Source: Spisula solida
Taxonomy: Eukaryota > Mollusca > Bivalvia > Venerida > Mactridae
Length of the DNA stretch: 64,000 nt
Direction: 5' to 3'
NCBI GenBank assembly: GCA_947247005.1
Contig: OX365962.1
Location: forward strand, 6,545,201 to 6,609,200
Part shown: positions 21,701 to 33,666 of the stretch, piece by piece
Layout of the letters: every line of letters begins with the position of its first letter
Numbering within the stretch: position 1 is the first letter of the stretch
Translations under genes and position numbers: made by a program
Notes under the pieces: model-generated
What the model was told of the DNA's origin: nothing
Database searches by the model: none
What the model saw: the letters and a program-made list of their open reading frames with translations, nothing else

Positions 21701-22913
21701 CCATGCCTCAGTTAGAAATGGAGCACATATCAATAAAGATGATTACCAAACTATATCAATAACATATATCTGCATGTATGCAGCGTTATTGTTGAAAATT
21801 GTGAAAATACGATCAAAAGATGGATTTTTCTTCCTTTCTTGCTTGGTTACCATGGCAACTTCCATTATAATATGGTTATTCATCAATTAGAAATAAATCA
21901 CTTATCAAATAGGATGATTAAATAACTAGATCAATAATAAGTATATACTAGTATGAAGCATTATTGGTGATAATTGAAGGCATACTGTAATTAAGAGGAT
22001 TTTCGCCTTCCTACTTGCTTAGTCACCATGGCAACTACCATAATAAATGGTCATACATCAGTACGAAATGGATCACTGTTGTATTAGGATGATTAACCAA
22101 CTAAATCAATAACATATATTGGCTTGATTGCAGCATTTTTAATGAAAATTGTAAAAATAAGGTCAAAAAGTGCCCTTTTTCTTCTTTCATCCTCGGTTAC
22201 CATGGTAACTTCCATAAAAACATTGGCTTTCCTCAGTTAGAAATGTAGCACATATCAATACATATGATTGCCAAACTGTATCAATAACATATATCTGCTT
22301 GTATGCAGCATTATTGATGAAAATTGTGAAAATACAATCAAAATGTGGATTTTTATTCCTTTTTTGCTTGGTTACCATAGTAACTTTCATAATAACATGG
22401 TTCTTCACCAGTTTTATATAAATCACTTATCAATTAGGATGATTAACAATTTAGATCAGTACTAAATATCTACTGGTATGGAGCATTATTTGTGATAATT
22501 GAAAGCATACAGTAATTAAGCTGATTTTCGCCTTCCTTCTTGCAAGGTTACCATGGTAACTACCATAATAACATGATCATACACCAGTAAGAAATGGAGC
22601 ACTATTCTATTAGGATGATCAACACGATATATAAAGAACATATATCTGCAAGTATGCAGCATGATTGGTGAAAGTTGTGAAAATACGGTCAAAAAGTGCC
22701 CTTTTCCTTCTTTCATCCTTGGTTACCATGGTAACTACTAGATTAACCAAGCCACACATCAACCATAATTGAAGCACTATCTTTTCTGAAACAATGTTAT
22801 ATAATATATACAACAAAATTAAAGGAGTCACGAATTGTAAGTTGTTAACATTCATTTGAACATTTTTCACCTACATCCTTTTTCTGCACCGTTTGCTTCG
22901 TAACCATGGTAAC
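18767..22913. promoter_or_regulatory. array of about 20 X-box-like palindromes GTTACCATGGTAAC
   Basis: The 14-base palindrome or a one-to-two base variant occurs at 18767, 18945, 19120, 19296, 19469, 19644, 19808, 19983, 20150, 20324, 20499 and 20651 in the left arm. In the right arm it occurs at 21671, 21846, 22022, 22196, 22371, 22547, 22722 and 22900. The spacing is 163-179 bases apart from the last. It fits the RFX X-box consensus GTNRCC-N(0-3)-RGYAAC (established knowledge). A further copy lies near each end (18015 and 23664). Whether RFX binds here is not shown by the sequence. Confidence 0.6.
20680..21560. repeat. spacer of the foldback element: bivalve-type 'attggtc..gttatggtcc' repeat
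   Basis: Two or three diverged tandem copies contain 'tataag(a)a(a)gattggt', 'aaagttatggtc(c)gg' and 'ttgggcatg(a/g)cactc'. This is a word set found in repeats of many bivalves. A short 'ccctaaccctaaac' near 21405 is too short to be telomeric. No gene is seen. Confidence 0.5.
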
Positions 22914-23785
22914 GGAAAAGTAAGTATTCATTTATTTTTTAACAAACTTAACAGGAGTTTCTATCGTACATATGCAAAGAAGAATTACACAAATAAACTA
23001 CTTTTTTTCGATTTATACACGAAATAGTGTTCACAAGAAGTCCTGCGTAGTGTTAAAAAAGTGGGTGGGGTTCGTTTTAAACATGGTTTTTTCAAATATC
23101 TTGTGATAATTTATCATAAATTTACCGTTAAACACTTAATTGTGTCAGTTGCTTTGTTTTAATGCTTTGCCGATGCTAAATTATGAAAATTTCAACCATA
23201 TATTTCGATTATTGTGGAATCTATAAAAAAATACTATTTTTGTAAAAATGAAAAAAGCCATTTTTTGGCATTATCTTACAAAAAATATCTTGTTTGCACC
23301 ATGGCGAAACCTTTCAAACAATAAACACCTACATTAACTGTTTTCAAATATATGGATGTGATATCTGGATCCGCTCCAATTCTCATTTAAATACATTTTG
23401 AAACACCACACTTTTTCATTTTTCTAGTAAACCACGAATTTGAGATAGGGGGTCCCAAGTGAATTAGTATAACGAAAATCTCAAATCACTTGAAGCATAT
23501 GTTTTGTACAGAAATAGTTCTATAATAGTTTATGTAACATAATTAGTGACATGTAAGGGTGCATCATGACAATTTTTGTCGCGATTTCATCTTAAAAAAG
23601 CTTAAAAATTGCAAAATTAATTTTTATAAAAAGTGAAAAATAGCGAAAAATTGAATTTCCTCGGTTGCCATAGCAACGGTAGTGAAAATAAAGTTTTGAC
23701 CCCAGAAATCATTTATGTAGGTGAATACTAAAAAAGGGGCAAAATATTTTGAAAATCTGAGACTATGCGTGGACAACCATGTCTG

Positions 23786-24571
23786 ATATTGCCTGGTTCA
23801 AATGTAGAACTACAATTAATGTTTTTTGTGATTTGCCTTGCGCATGAATATGGACTAGAGCACGTAATTGTGCTATAATATTCGTGGAGTTGGGTTTATT
23901 AAAACGATGATTGAGAGAATTAAATGATATCGTAAGGATATATTCATAAGGAGAAGAAGATATTCGTTGAAGACGAAGTGCCCCTGAGATTAAAGGGGGA
24001 AACTACCAAGATACAGATACAGATGGCTGCCGAAACTTTTTTAAACTGTTGTGAATTCTTTTTTTGACGATTTTACCGTTGAAACGGTTGATGTTTCAAT
24101 TATACTGCACCGGTGTCGACGTGTAAACTTTGTGAGCGTTCAGACGACTCGATGATGTCAGCAGATCTGTCTGCAAGATGGTAAAGTGGCAGTGAAACCC
24201 CGAATCAAAAGGTTATGTTTGTTTATGTTTCTTTTTGTCATATATTAAACATATTAAAGTTCCATTACATCGAGTATCCGTGCCAAACTACATGTAATAA
24301 CAAGAGCTTTCTTCAGCGAGTTGACGTCATTGTCAACAAAGATCTACTTTCAGTTTTATTTTGAAGTTTTCGTTTTTTGACTTGGCACTTTCAACAAGTA
24401 GATCTAGATCTAAATGTAGCAGTATAAAATTTGGTAAACTTGTTGATGCAATATGACCCTACTCCCTATTTTAAGGGCCAAGCAATAGGGGACCAATATG
24501 TGGCAGCTGTGGCTTAAGTCAAACTCATGGACCGAGTCCCCCCCCGAACATGAGACAAGGATCTACCGTCT
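23786..24571. other. no gene recognised
   Basis: Spacer after the foldback element. It ends in a tRNA-like A-box word on the minus strand (24550-24575) that leads into the tandem array. Confidence 0.35.
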
Positions 24572-24858
24572 GAGCTGAACAGGCAAGAATCTCACCCATA
24601 ACACTACACTCCCCCTTAGAGCTGAACAGGCAAGAATCTCATCCATAACACTACACTCCCCCTTAGAGCTGAACAGACAAGCATCTCGACCCATAACACT
24701 ATACTCCCCCTTAGAGCTGAACAGGCAAGCATCTCACCCCATAACACTACACTCCCCCTTAAGAGCTGAACAGGCAAGCATCTTGACCCATAACACTACA
24801 CTCCCCCTTAGAGCTGAACACGCAAGCATCTCACCCTATAACACTACACTCCCCCTTA
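24572..24858 (-). repeat. tandem array of a tRNA-half-derived unit, about 48 bp x 6
   Basis: Units beginning 'gagctgaac' start at 24572, 24619, 24666, 24714, 24763 and 24811. Each reads 'gagctgaacaggcaagcatc', then 'cataacactacactccccct'. On the minus strand the unit start resembles the A-box side of the tRNA-like sequence just downstream (gagctaaccaggcatccatc at 24979). So one half of a tRNA-derived repeat seems to have been amplified in tandem. Confidence 0.75.
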
Positions 24859-24937
24859 TGACATTGCAACCACGAGCCGCCAAACACCTGTCATCAGCAT
24901 TATATAAATCTTTGACTGAAGGAAGAGAAATGCAAAT

Positions 24938-24992
24938 GACGGGTGGTTCAAACCCCTTATCAGTTATCTCTACCCATTGAGCTAACCAGGCA
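24938..24992 (-). repeat. tRNA-like sequence (SINE head)
   Basis: Minus strand: A box 'ttagctcaatgggtagag' and B box 'ggtttgaaccacc' at normal spacing. Stems are imperfect. It is probably the source-type sequence of the neighbouring tandem array. Confidence 0.55.
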
Positions 24993-25009
24993 TCCATCTA
25001 ACCCCAGAG

Positions 25010-27715
25010 TATTCTTATTAGTAATACTTTGTTGGTCATCAGTAAAATGCACTGCAGGCACATCATATAACAAGTTCTGTGAAAACTTTCATATTTATTT
25101 ACACTCCAGTATTGCTCAGAACAGTGATATACTACATTTTTTAATAGTCAGGTGCACATATCAATATGCATGTATAAACACACAGCCAAAGTATATAAAT
25201 AACAATCATGGAAATAGCATATATATATAGTGTCCTTGATGTATATCATTGAAAGTGGTCTGATATGAGATAAAATTAGAGGTCATTACAGATAGGTTTT
25301 GAAATACTAGTGTTTGTTCACAGGTGGTCATTAATAAAGGTTTGACTGCATACATATAGCATTTTTGAAGATTAATGAAGTTGATACAAACGTAGTACTT
25401 AGTAGTAAGAACCAGTATTTGCTGTTGTACACAACAACAGGTAGTGACAAAAAGTATCAAACTCTGCACACTACTATTTGAACAAAACATATATCATAGC
25501 ATCTGCTGGAAAAAACAAACCACATTGTAAGATTTATGTAAAATTCTTATTTTTGATTCGTATATCATTATATTAGTTTTCGCGCAATTGAACGTAACGT
25601 CATATGACGTAAATTGTTTGTTTGTCGTCATGGTATAACGTGTGAGAAAAAACATCGATCCTTTTGAAACTGTATGTAACTGAAACTGTGAATCTGAAAC
25701 AATGTACGTTTAAATTAAGAACACATCAAATTCGGTAAGCAGATTATTTATTTTAGATCTATTTAGTTTGGAAGTACATGTATATTTATTTTTATTTAGA
25801 TTTATCTTTTATTTGTGTTTCACTTCATATTTAATGTACAGTATAGATTCTTTTCACGTCATATTATATTTGTTATAGGTAAAACTAATTTATTAGATTA
25901 TGTTTATATTTATTTCAAATCTGTGTATTTACTTGTTGTTATTTTCTATTTATAGAGAATCGCTATGAAATGATAAAGAAAATAAATATCGTGAAAATCA
26001 GCGCATTACTCTTTTGATGTTGGCAGTTTCAATACACATGTACAGAATTAACGACAGACCCAAGATTTTCTTTTATTTGGGTTTAATACTGTTTCTCAAC
26101 AGTTTATCAGTTTATATATGTTGGCTGGTTCACCTAACCAGTTTTCCTGAACTGTACATATCCTAACCAGTACTAACATATCTCTACATGAGAAACCAGC
26201 ACCTTCTCCACATGTGGAGGAAATTGTCATGGAAGGGTATGACCTACTGCAACTGGGGAACAAATACAGTACATATACAAGGGCTACAAGTACTTCTATA
26301 GAAAATGTTGCCTAATGACAGAGTATGCTCTGGTGAGAGTAAATCCTTTTAAATTCAAGTGTACTACATTTGGAGCTTGTTGAATCACTGTCTAAGATTA
26401 GTTATTTATATTTATAAATTGTCAATGCTACATCAAGGCTTATTGAACATCCCTCATTTTCAGTAAATACAGTGTACAATGCAACCTCTAGAGCAGCCCT
26501 CCTTTGAGCAAAAACCTCTGTTTAGCATCATCATCATTTGGATCCTGAATATCCATAAATCTGCCATTAATTCAACCCCTTAAAGCAAAAAACTCTGTAC
26601 AACAACCACATGTTGTGTTTCCATAAGGGTGTTGCTCAAGAGAGACTACTGTACATGGACTTAAAGGTAGCTATAGGACTATTATACACACAGTATTAAC
26701 AAATTAGCACAAAGATGGATGGACCGACACAATGAATACATATTGCAAGTAATAGGGTTTTAAATTAAATAACTGATCAATTAATAACTACATCTATGTT
26801 TCAAGTGATGACTTGTTCATCAATAATATCATTATCTGCATAACAATGTTAGATACCGACAGTTCAGTGAGTAGCGTCACACTACTAAATCCTACACACA
26901 TTTAACATGCAATTATATGATGTAATTCTGTGACATTAGTGATGACATCAAGCCCACAACAATTTAACCAGTAGCAGTCCAGAACATTTTTCAATTCCAT
27001 AAAGAAAAGGTCATTGTATTGGCAAAGTTATGTTGCCTGATATACAAATGCTCAACGAATTCCAACATCACAACTGGCTGCATCCCCAACTGCAATATGC
27101 TGCTGATTTTGACCAAATTCTATGCTTGATACTAATCTGTACTGTAATGGTATAGACAACCATACCTGTAATTAAGACAATAACATTAAACACACACCAA
27201 AAAGCTGGAATTTTTATACTGTAACAACATTTCAACTAGTGACAGTACATGAAATATCTAACAGACATGCATTAATTTATAGTGATAATAAATGCCATTT
27301 CTTACACCCTGGCTGTTTGGGAAGCTAATACAAGCTATATATACCGGTAGCAGTCTTTCATTGTCTGCTTATATCATCTGAGATGTACTGCGATGAAAAC
27401 TTAGACAGCACAAATCAGTTTAGGATTTTCATGTTTCTACATTGTACTACAGTTCTACATAGCTATTAACAGTATCCAATGTGCTCATGATCACTTTGTG
27501 AGGAGGGGACCTGGGTCACATAGTCATAGGTTTGAACCCCATTGTTGCGCCATTGCTTAATTTATAAGCCAAAAATACCCACCATACACACATGCGTATG
27601 AATGGGCATCTGAAAGGGCCAAAAACTGATGTGCTTTGGCTGTAAATGATGTACAATCAGCTGAACAGACATATCTGAATAACTTTATACTGGTATTTTA
27701 CTTTTAATTCACTCA
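25010..27715. other. 2.7 kb without a supported gene
   Basis: I find only short frames with no family resemblance. Near 25595-25615 'aacgtcatatgacgtaa' is a CRE-like palindrome of the kind seen in promoters, without a gene to attach it to. Around 26475-26650 there are words resembling 'aacctct..agcagcc' repeats common in animal genomes. Confidence 0.35.
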
Positions 27716-27769
27716 AGGTATATCTTGAATCAGATGCTCTTTGCGAATTGGTTTGAACTACACTGTGCA

Positions 27770-27950
27770 TTTTTCATCGCGTATAAACCAAATCACTGTA
27801 CTCATTATTGTGATACTATTACTATACAATTCAAAGTGTTTTATTATTGTGATTACATCCGGTGATTTTCCATCACTGTACTCATTATTGCATTACTAAA
27901 CAATTCAGTGTGTACTCATTATTGCGATAACAGGAAGTTGACTCGTTTAT
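27770..27950. repeat. 'aaatcactgta..cattattg' repeat, half of the structure at 47418-47775
   Basis: Two roughly 75-base tandem units with 'cactgta(c)tcattattg' and 'tacaattca' match one arm of the inverted repeat at 47418-47775 in order, with an ACTCATTATTG form in place of ATGACTTATTG. The surrounding 27950-28570 shows no gene. Confidence 0.6.
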
Positions 27951-28569
27951 AAACTGTGTTTATAATAAAACACTACTAACAGTGTAACACATCTTTACTA
28001 ACCATTATTGCTGTTTCCCCACTTTTGTTTCTCTTTTCGAGGTCCAGCACCAACAGTGTTTAATTACCTTGAGCTGAAATTAACATAGAACAGTTTATTA
28101 AAAGTTTCTCACTGATTTTTGTTCTTAGAGAGAAAATAAAGTGCATTTAATAAAAAACACCCATTCTCGTCTACCAAGTATTATGATTATGTATTCCTGA
28201 CATCAGTGAACAGAATCACTGATATCTCAGTACCCAGGTACTAGCTGCTAAGCAGGTGTCATATTTGACAGGCGGTCTCTTTCAACTGTTTTTAAAATAT
28301 GATTGAACATTGTCTGATATATGTAAGATAAGATTGGTTTTATGAATGATAAAGTAATTAAATGATCGGTCGAGACATACAATCCAGGTTCCCAATTCGA
28401 AACTCAGCTGAGGCAATGGAAATTTCAGAAAGTCTGAAATGTTAATGAACCCAGATTGCATGCATAACCTTGTCTGCACCTGAAAGACACATTTGCAATA
28501 TTGGTCAAGAGAGGTCATGATAATGGATAAATTAGGAAGAAAATGATAGTAACAGGGCGAGACAAATGG

Positions 28570-28638
28570 GCAACCAGACCGGGGATCAAACCGGGGACCT
28601 TCGCTTCTAGGGCTAATGACTCTACCGACAGCCTACAC
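28570..28638 (-). repeat. tRNA-like sequence (SINE head)
   Basis: Minus strand: 'gctgtcggtagagtc' (A box) and 'ccggtttgatcccc' (B box) at tRNA distance. The 3' side continues into sequence that does not close an acceptor stem. It is probably tRNA-derived SINE material. Confidence 0.5.
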
Positions 28639-28714
28639 AAAATTCCCCCTTACTAGTAATTAAATCCTATACTGTAATACAAGCTTCTACAATATTTGTC
28701 CATGGTCTCACAGT

Positions 28715-29129
28715 GTAGCAATACCACATGACTTTTGACTACAGTTACAAGAAGAAATTTGTAAACATTGGAACACAAAAATGCCATAAATATTTTATTT
28801 CTTCATTGATTTCTTTGAAATATACGCCACGCTAAGGGGACAATTATTTACTTTCCATGAAATATAATTCTTTTTCCGCGGATGTGCCGTTTTGTCCATT
28901 AATTACCTTGTGAAACCATGGAACGTGTATGTTTCACAGGGTAATGGAAAAATCGGTAAAACTGCTCATAAAGATCTTACATTTCACAGAAAGCAAACTC
29001 TTTTCCCCTTAGCGTGGCGTATATGTTTTAGAAATCGATGAAGAAATGAAATACTTATGGCATTTTTGTGTTCCAATGTTTACAAATTTCTACTTGAAAC
29101 TGTAGCCAAAAGCCACGTGGTATTGCTAC
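28715..29129. mobile_element. foldback MITE, arms about 195 bp (copy 1)
   Basis: It starts gtagcaataccac and ends gtggtattgctac. The two halves are nearly full-length inverted copies, both with 'atatacgccacgctaagggg' or its complement, and 'tttgtaaacatt'. A second member of the family lies at 53958-54349. It has no coding capacity. No target duplication was identified, so the superfamily is open. Confidence 0.85.
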
Positions 29130-29254
29130 CCTGTCTCAGAACCTAGGTTTTTGACTGTTATGCACTTCAATTGAAACCGGACTCATCCCCCGGGGAAGGA
29201 ACTGCCCGATGTTTTTACCTTTCAGATGTCCCTGCACTGCTGGGATGGGTGACA

Positions 29255-31540
29255 GTGGGTTCGTCAAATCTCCGGTTCGTCAAACTTAACTTTCTGTACA
29301 AAACACTAGCTAGGTTGTGGTTTCGTCAAATTGAATTATAGAGGGGTTTTAGTTCATATATATAGAGGTGTGAGCAAACACCTTTGTTAAGATCTATTTG
29401 TATTGTATGGGAATGACGATAGATTTAATAAAATAATTTGTTTAATATTGTAATAATTGTGTGAAAAGGATGCAGTAATTGTTGGCATATTTTAATTAAA
29501 TAACTGTTATTTTTTCAGTTGTAGATGTAGAAAAATCAGCATGAAATACTCCAATTTATAACAATTGGGCATATGTATATACATATAATATATAAAACAA
29601 AGAATAGTTTGTGTTTTATTATTGTTTATTAATATTATAAAATTTAATATGCATGCATTAATATCGTGGATTGACCAGTTTCAGTGACTCTAAGGTCTAA
29701 TCCCTTCATACTGGTTTAATATATTGAAAATAAATTCATGCTCAGTCCTAACTTTAACTTTACGTCATTATGCTTTGATCTATACCAAAATTCCTTCAGA
29801 GAATTTTAGATAAACACAGGAAGCTGCCATATAATTGCAACAATTGAATTATGTTACTGGAAATTAATGGGACCTGTTTCAGTGACCTTTGACATTATCC
29901 AAAAATACAGTCTGTAAATAAAATTTCCAAAACAAAATTTAATATGCAACTAAAGTTGAAACTATTACCTATCAAATAAATGAATTTATAATATTTCTTC
30001 ATCTTTCTTGGCTATGCCTGAAGAAGTAGATAAAGGTGGGCAGTATAAAACATGGCACCACACCAGATTTTAGTGCAAAATTAGGAGAAAAAGTGGTCCC
30101 TCCTATAACTTTTTTATTTCTGGTTGCACATTAATGATTTTGATACCATATTAAAGCTAACATTATGAAGTTTTAGGAAATGTAAATGCTAAGGTTATAT
30201 TTTAATGGCGCCATGTTTTTTTTCTCGCCAAAAGACGCCAATAGTTCTTGGATGACTATAAAGAATATCAAGCAACACTGTAAGAAGGGTACTAACTTTT
30301 GGGGCACCTTGTACATGAAAAAATAGGCAGGACTTGTTTAGATCACATGACTTTGCTCAACAGAGGACAAAAAATGACTGACCCCGGGGAAAATATAAAT
30401 TTTTGCATTTGGAATCATTTTAGGGCACTTACAAGGATAGGTATAAAAAGTAATAAGAAAAAGTTCAAAAATACCATAGGATAATAAAAACCAGGGGCAA
30501 TTATTTTTTAGAATCCTTTTTTTTAGTTTTTGATAACCGCATGGACAGCTGTTTGTTTACAGTTGAGTTTGCATAAATTTTTGACATCATAGAAATCTTC
30601 AAAACAGAGTATATAGCACAAGGAAAAACAGGTCACCGAAACAGGTCAGTCACTGAAATAGGGCAATTGACGATATATATTATACAAAAAAATTATCATA
30701 CAGAAAATAGTAGCACATCTAAAAAAGGGAAATATATTATGTTAAAAACTTTATCATCTGTCAGAATGCGATATATGGATTGTCGTTTCCTGACGGTGAC
30801 ACAGGACCAAGTCCAATAATGTGACTACAGGTCCTCAGAAGTTGTGTTGTAGTCAAGTCCCGTCTTCGTACTCGTCCCAAGCGTCAAAAAGTCGCCCATT
30901 AATATTTCGATGCAAACATAAACTTTTCTGCTCTGTTCTGCTATTTGAATGAATTTAGCCGGGACGTAAAATATGGAGTTATTAAATTGAAGGAACACGG
31001 TGAATTATAAAAAAAAGTTTATTTTGCTACAGATGAAAATACAAATAAGACGATACAATTTTCATATGACAGTAACAGGTGGCAAAATATAATAATGCAT
31101 CACATATAAAAAATCACAATTGCCTTCACAACAGAATAATGAATATTGTGCAATACACATTGTTTATTCAATATAAAGATGAAAATCATGGTCATGAGAG
31201 TTAATACGTATAGTAATATAGATCTATGCATTATTACTATGTATTATTATCGCGAAATATTAATTGCCGTAAAAATACGATATTTATAAGCACTTATATC
31301 AAGTTCTATAAATGTATACATGTGTATTTAAATGCATTTAATTTAACAATTATTTCAATTCAATCATAATTATCCTTTAATCACTTTATTTGTTGTCCAA
31401 TGCATGTATATCACACTATGACAAACATACACGGTAATTGCATGACTGGTGTGAATCACTCTGTATTATCACTTTGACGAACTGGGCTAGTGTTTATACT
31501 ATAAATTCAATTTGACGAACCGGAGATTTGACGAAACCAC
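29255..31540. mobile_element. 2.3 kb TIR element flanked by 11-bp direct repeats (MULE-like?)
   Basis: Inverted repeats of 30 bases with one mismatch, containing 'tcgtcaaatctccggttcgt' (29260-29279), end at 31540. Outside them, separated by 5-8 bases, the direct repeat gctgggatggg lies at 29239-29249 and 31549-31559. Long TIRs with 9-11 base target duplications are typical of Mutator-like elements (family knowledge). The interior shows no long frame, so the element would be non-autonomous. The 2.2 kb inside contains no recognised gene; a 61-codon frame at 30299 is not convincing. Confidence 0.6.
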
Positions 31541-31548
31541 AGTAATTC

Positions 31549-32169
31549 GCTGGGATGGGGGGGGGGGGGGGGTAGGAATTTGATAAAGCAAAAATTTCCA
31601 GCCTCCTTTCGGCGGGTTGAGAGTTTAATTGACTGGTGCAATATAACTGGACCTATTCTATAAATATTAGTAGTAAAATTGTATGTAAACTCCCTGATTA
31701 TAAGAACTGGTTTGACCTCCCCCCCGGAGCTATTCACGGATCCGCACATGAATTGACAAGTCAGGTGCCTTGATTTGGTCTTTGATTACAGGTTTGACTA
31801 AAAGTGATAGTGGTAGGTGTGTTGTGGTGTATCAAAATAAATATTTCATGTGCCCATAAGGCTTATTGGACGATACTAGAGACGTGTTTGATGGCGCGAT
31901 TTTTTTGACAAATTCTTCGAAAATTTAGTTCATGAATTTGACTCACTGTTTCGCCAAACTGTCCTAAAAGTTCCAAGAACGGTCATTTGATACAATCGCT
32001 TGTTACAACAGCTTTCGATTGGCACCTCTAACCCATCTACGGCTTGATTAATAGCCGATAAAAGCTCATTTTCTTCGTTGTTGACTTTCTGATGACAGTT
32101 GACAGGTGCGCGTTGTACGTCCCTTTCTACCTCACCTTGAAGAGCGCGGACTGGTTCACTGCACTTACG
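31549..32169. other. G-run and spacer, no supported gene
   Basis: A run of about 16 G (31557-31572) follows the right target repeat. A minus-strand frame of 126 codons (31930-32310) resembles no family I know, and its first third is the low-complexity 'cgtacgaac' repeat, so I do not call it. Confidence 0.35.
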
Positions 32170-32325
32170 AACGTTCGTATGCGTAAGATCGCTGCCGTGC
32201 GTGCGAACGCGTTGATAAAACGGTCGTAAGATTATTCGTAAGAAGATTCGTACGAACAATTCGTATCGTACGAACGAACGTTCGTAAGAGTATTGATAAA
32301 ACGGTCCCATTGTCCGAAGGTAAGC
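32170..32325. repeat. 'cgttcgtacgaac' / 'ttgataaaacggtc' TIR-type repeat
   Basis: Dense 'tcgta(c)gaa' words end in 'attgataaaacggtccca' at 32307-32324. The same terminal words occur at 15512 and, with variation, at 52937 and 53150. It is probably the end of a MITE family; no matching opposite end was found. Confidence 0.4.
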
Positions 32326-32550
32326 ATATCATTTATACACTGTCATTGCTTCAATGCTCTAAATTCCGTGATTTTAATCGTTGTTGTCATGTTCAAATAT
32401 ATTTGACCCGGAAGTAGACTGTAGCTCCTGTAAATCAGTGAAAATTCGTCTGCTGGAATATTTTACGAGTCTATGAACTCAACTTCAACTTAAATGTGTT
32501 ATTTGTAAATTACCACTATGTAGGACATCTACCTAGGGTCATAAATCGAC

Positions 32551-33666
32551 ATGTGGTCACAGGAAAGTGCTGCTAGCACTGTGTCTTATGAATATGAGTG
32601 GTCACAGCACGACGATGAGGAATTCGAGGATGAACTGAACAGTGTCCATAACTTATATTTTCAAAATCACCCCAATGATGAAGATTTCTTTGGGTCATAT
32701 GATGAATCCTATGACCCAAATCCTGCTATGTCTGACCACAATGAGTCTGATATGGACTCAGATGCTGAAAATCTTGAACTTGAAGCTACTACATCAACTG
32801 TTATTTTAGAGGATCTGTCCGAAATTGATCAAAATGAGCTTCAAAAGCAGGAACGATTCATGACAGAAAGTTGTGGTTGTAAAGAATTTTATTCCGGCAA
32901 ACCTTGTAGCCAGGTCCTTGACCACCAGTCCATATTAGATTTTAGAGGTTTTTGTCAGGAGCTCTCGCATGACGAACTCGACATTGCTGTGAAATCTGCT
33001 TTGCTTTGCCATCGTAATTCTGGTAAAAAAACTTCTTCAAAATCCCATAAACCATTAGATCGGTGCCGTCCATCTCAACAGTATTTCTACATGGGCAATA
33101 GAATTTGTAGAACTATGTTTTTTTTTTGTATAGTATTGATAGGCAGAAATTGCAGGTTCTGGGTAAATCGTTGGATTGTGATGGGTTAAAGCCACGTACT
33201 CACGGCTTGACCAACAGACTACCTCCAAACAGTCTGACATTTACAGAAAGGCAAACTATTTAACTTTTGTGCTTAAGTATGCCAGTATAAATGCTGTGCC
33301 ATTGCCGGGTCGCTTGCCCAACCAAAGAAACTGTCAGGTTTTGCTGCTACCGTCTGATAAAACAAAATCAGATATACATTTATTGTACCAACAGACAGCA
33401 ATTGACATGGGTATGAACCTTCCTAAGGTTGTGGAAAGAGTTATGTCCAAACATTGTAATGTCAAAACCACAGACAGATCTGTGTCATAAATGCCAGACA
33501 TTTTCGAGTAAAATTTCACATAGTGGTGCTCTTGAAGAAGACGACAAATCTGCATTGTTGCAGTCATATGAGAGTCATATCAATTTCGTAAAGGTGGAAA
33601 GAGATGCTTATAGAGAACAATGTGCTGCCAGTAAAGAGTCGTACATTAAGTCACCAAGTACAGAAG
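32551..33666 (+). pseudogene. DUF7869-type protein, exon 1 with frame breaks
   Basis: From ATG 32551 the product starts with an acidic region and then a CGCK...C segment. It continues with the family blocks ELDIAVKSAL, YFYMGNRICRTMF, LKPRTHG, LKYASINAVPLPGR and LCPNIVMSKPQTDLCHKCQ. Unknown-function invertebrate proteins with this block order are, as far as I recall, annotated with domain DUF7869. Its fold and role are not established to my knowledge. Three frame changes interrupt it. The first is in a 10-T run (33118-33127), where one T appears missing. The second is near 33255. The third is near 33418 and is probably a small deletion. The exon ends in GAAG|GTGC at 33666, phase 1, joining exon 2. 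Sequence 3' of that is intron read-through, although a frame stays open to 33857. The first frameshift could be a homopolymer error. All three together suggest a decayed copy. Confidence 0.72.

Larger units (their letters stand above)
17907..23785. mobile_element. 5.9 kb foldback-type element with X-box (RFX-like) arrays in both arms
   Basis: The outer ends are exact mirror images, CAGACATGGTTGTCCACGCA from 17907 and its complement up to 23785. The arms stay alignable for about 2.1 kb. Each arm has about 850 bases of terminal sequence, then tandem units of about 175 bases facing the centre, 12 in the left arm and 8 in the right. The spacer (about 20670-21570) holds ordinary bivalve-type repeat words. 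No transposase was found. Long TIRs built of tandem subrepeats recall Foldback/Galileo-type DNA transposons. CAG...CTG ends with imperfect 8-base flanks (atccagcc / atattgcc) would also fit hAT. Both assignments are inference. The near-identical short frames at 18804-19061 (+) and 22619-22870 (-) are mirror copies of arm sequence, not genes. Confidence 0.8.

Noticed and set aside
24023..24067. ATG frame starting MAAETF in good context
   Set aside because: Stops after 14 codons and no donor site precedes the stop.
27505..27545. tRNA-like B box (aggtttgaacccc)
   Set aside because: No matching A box at the right distance.
31930..32310. 126-codon minus-strand frame as a gene upstream of the DUF7869-type locus
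   Set aside because: Its first third is a low-complexity MITE end and the rest matches no family I know; no splice or start evidence.
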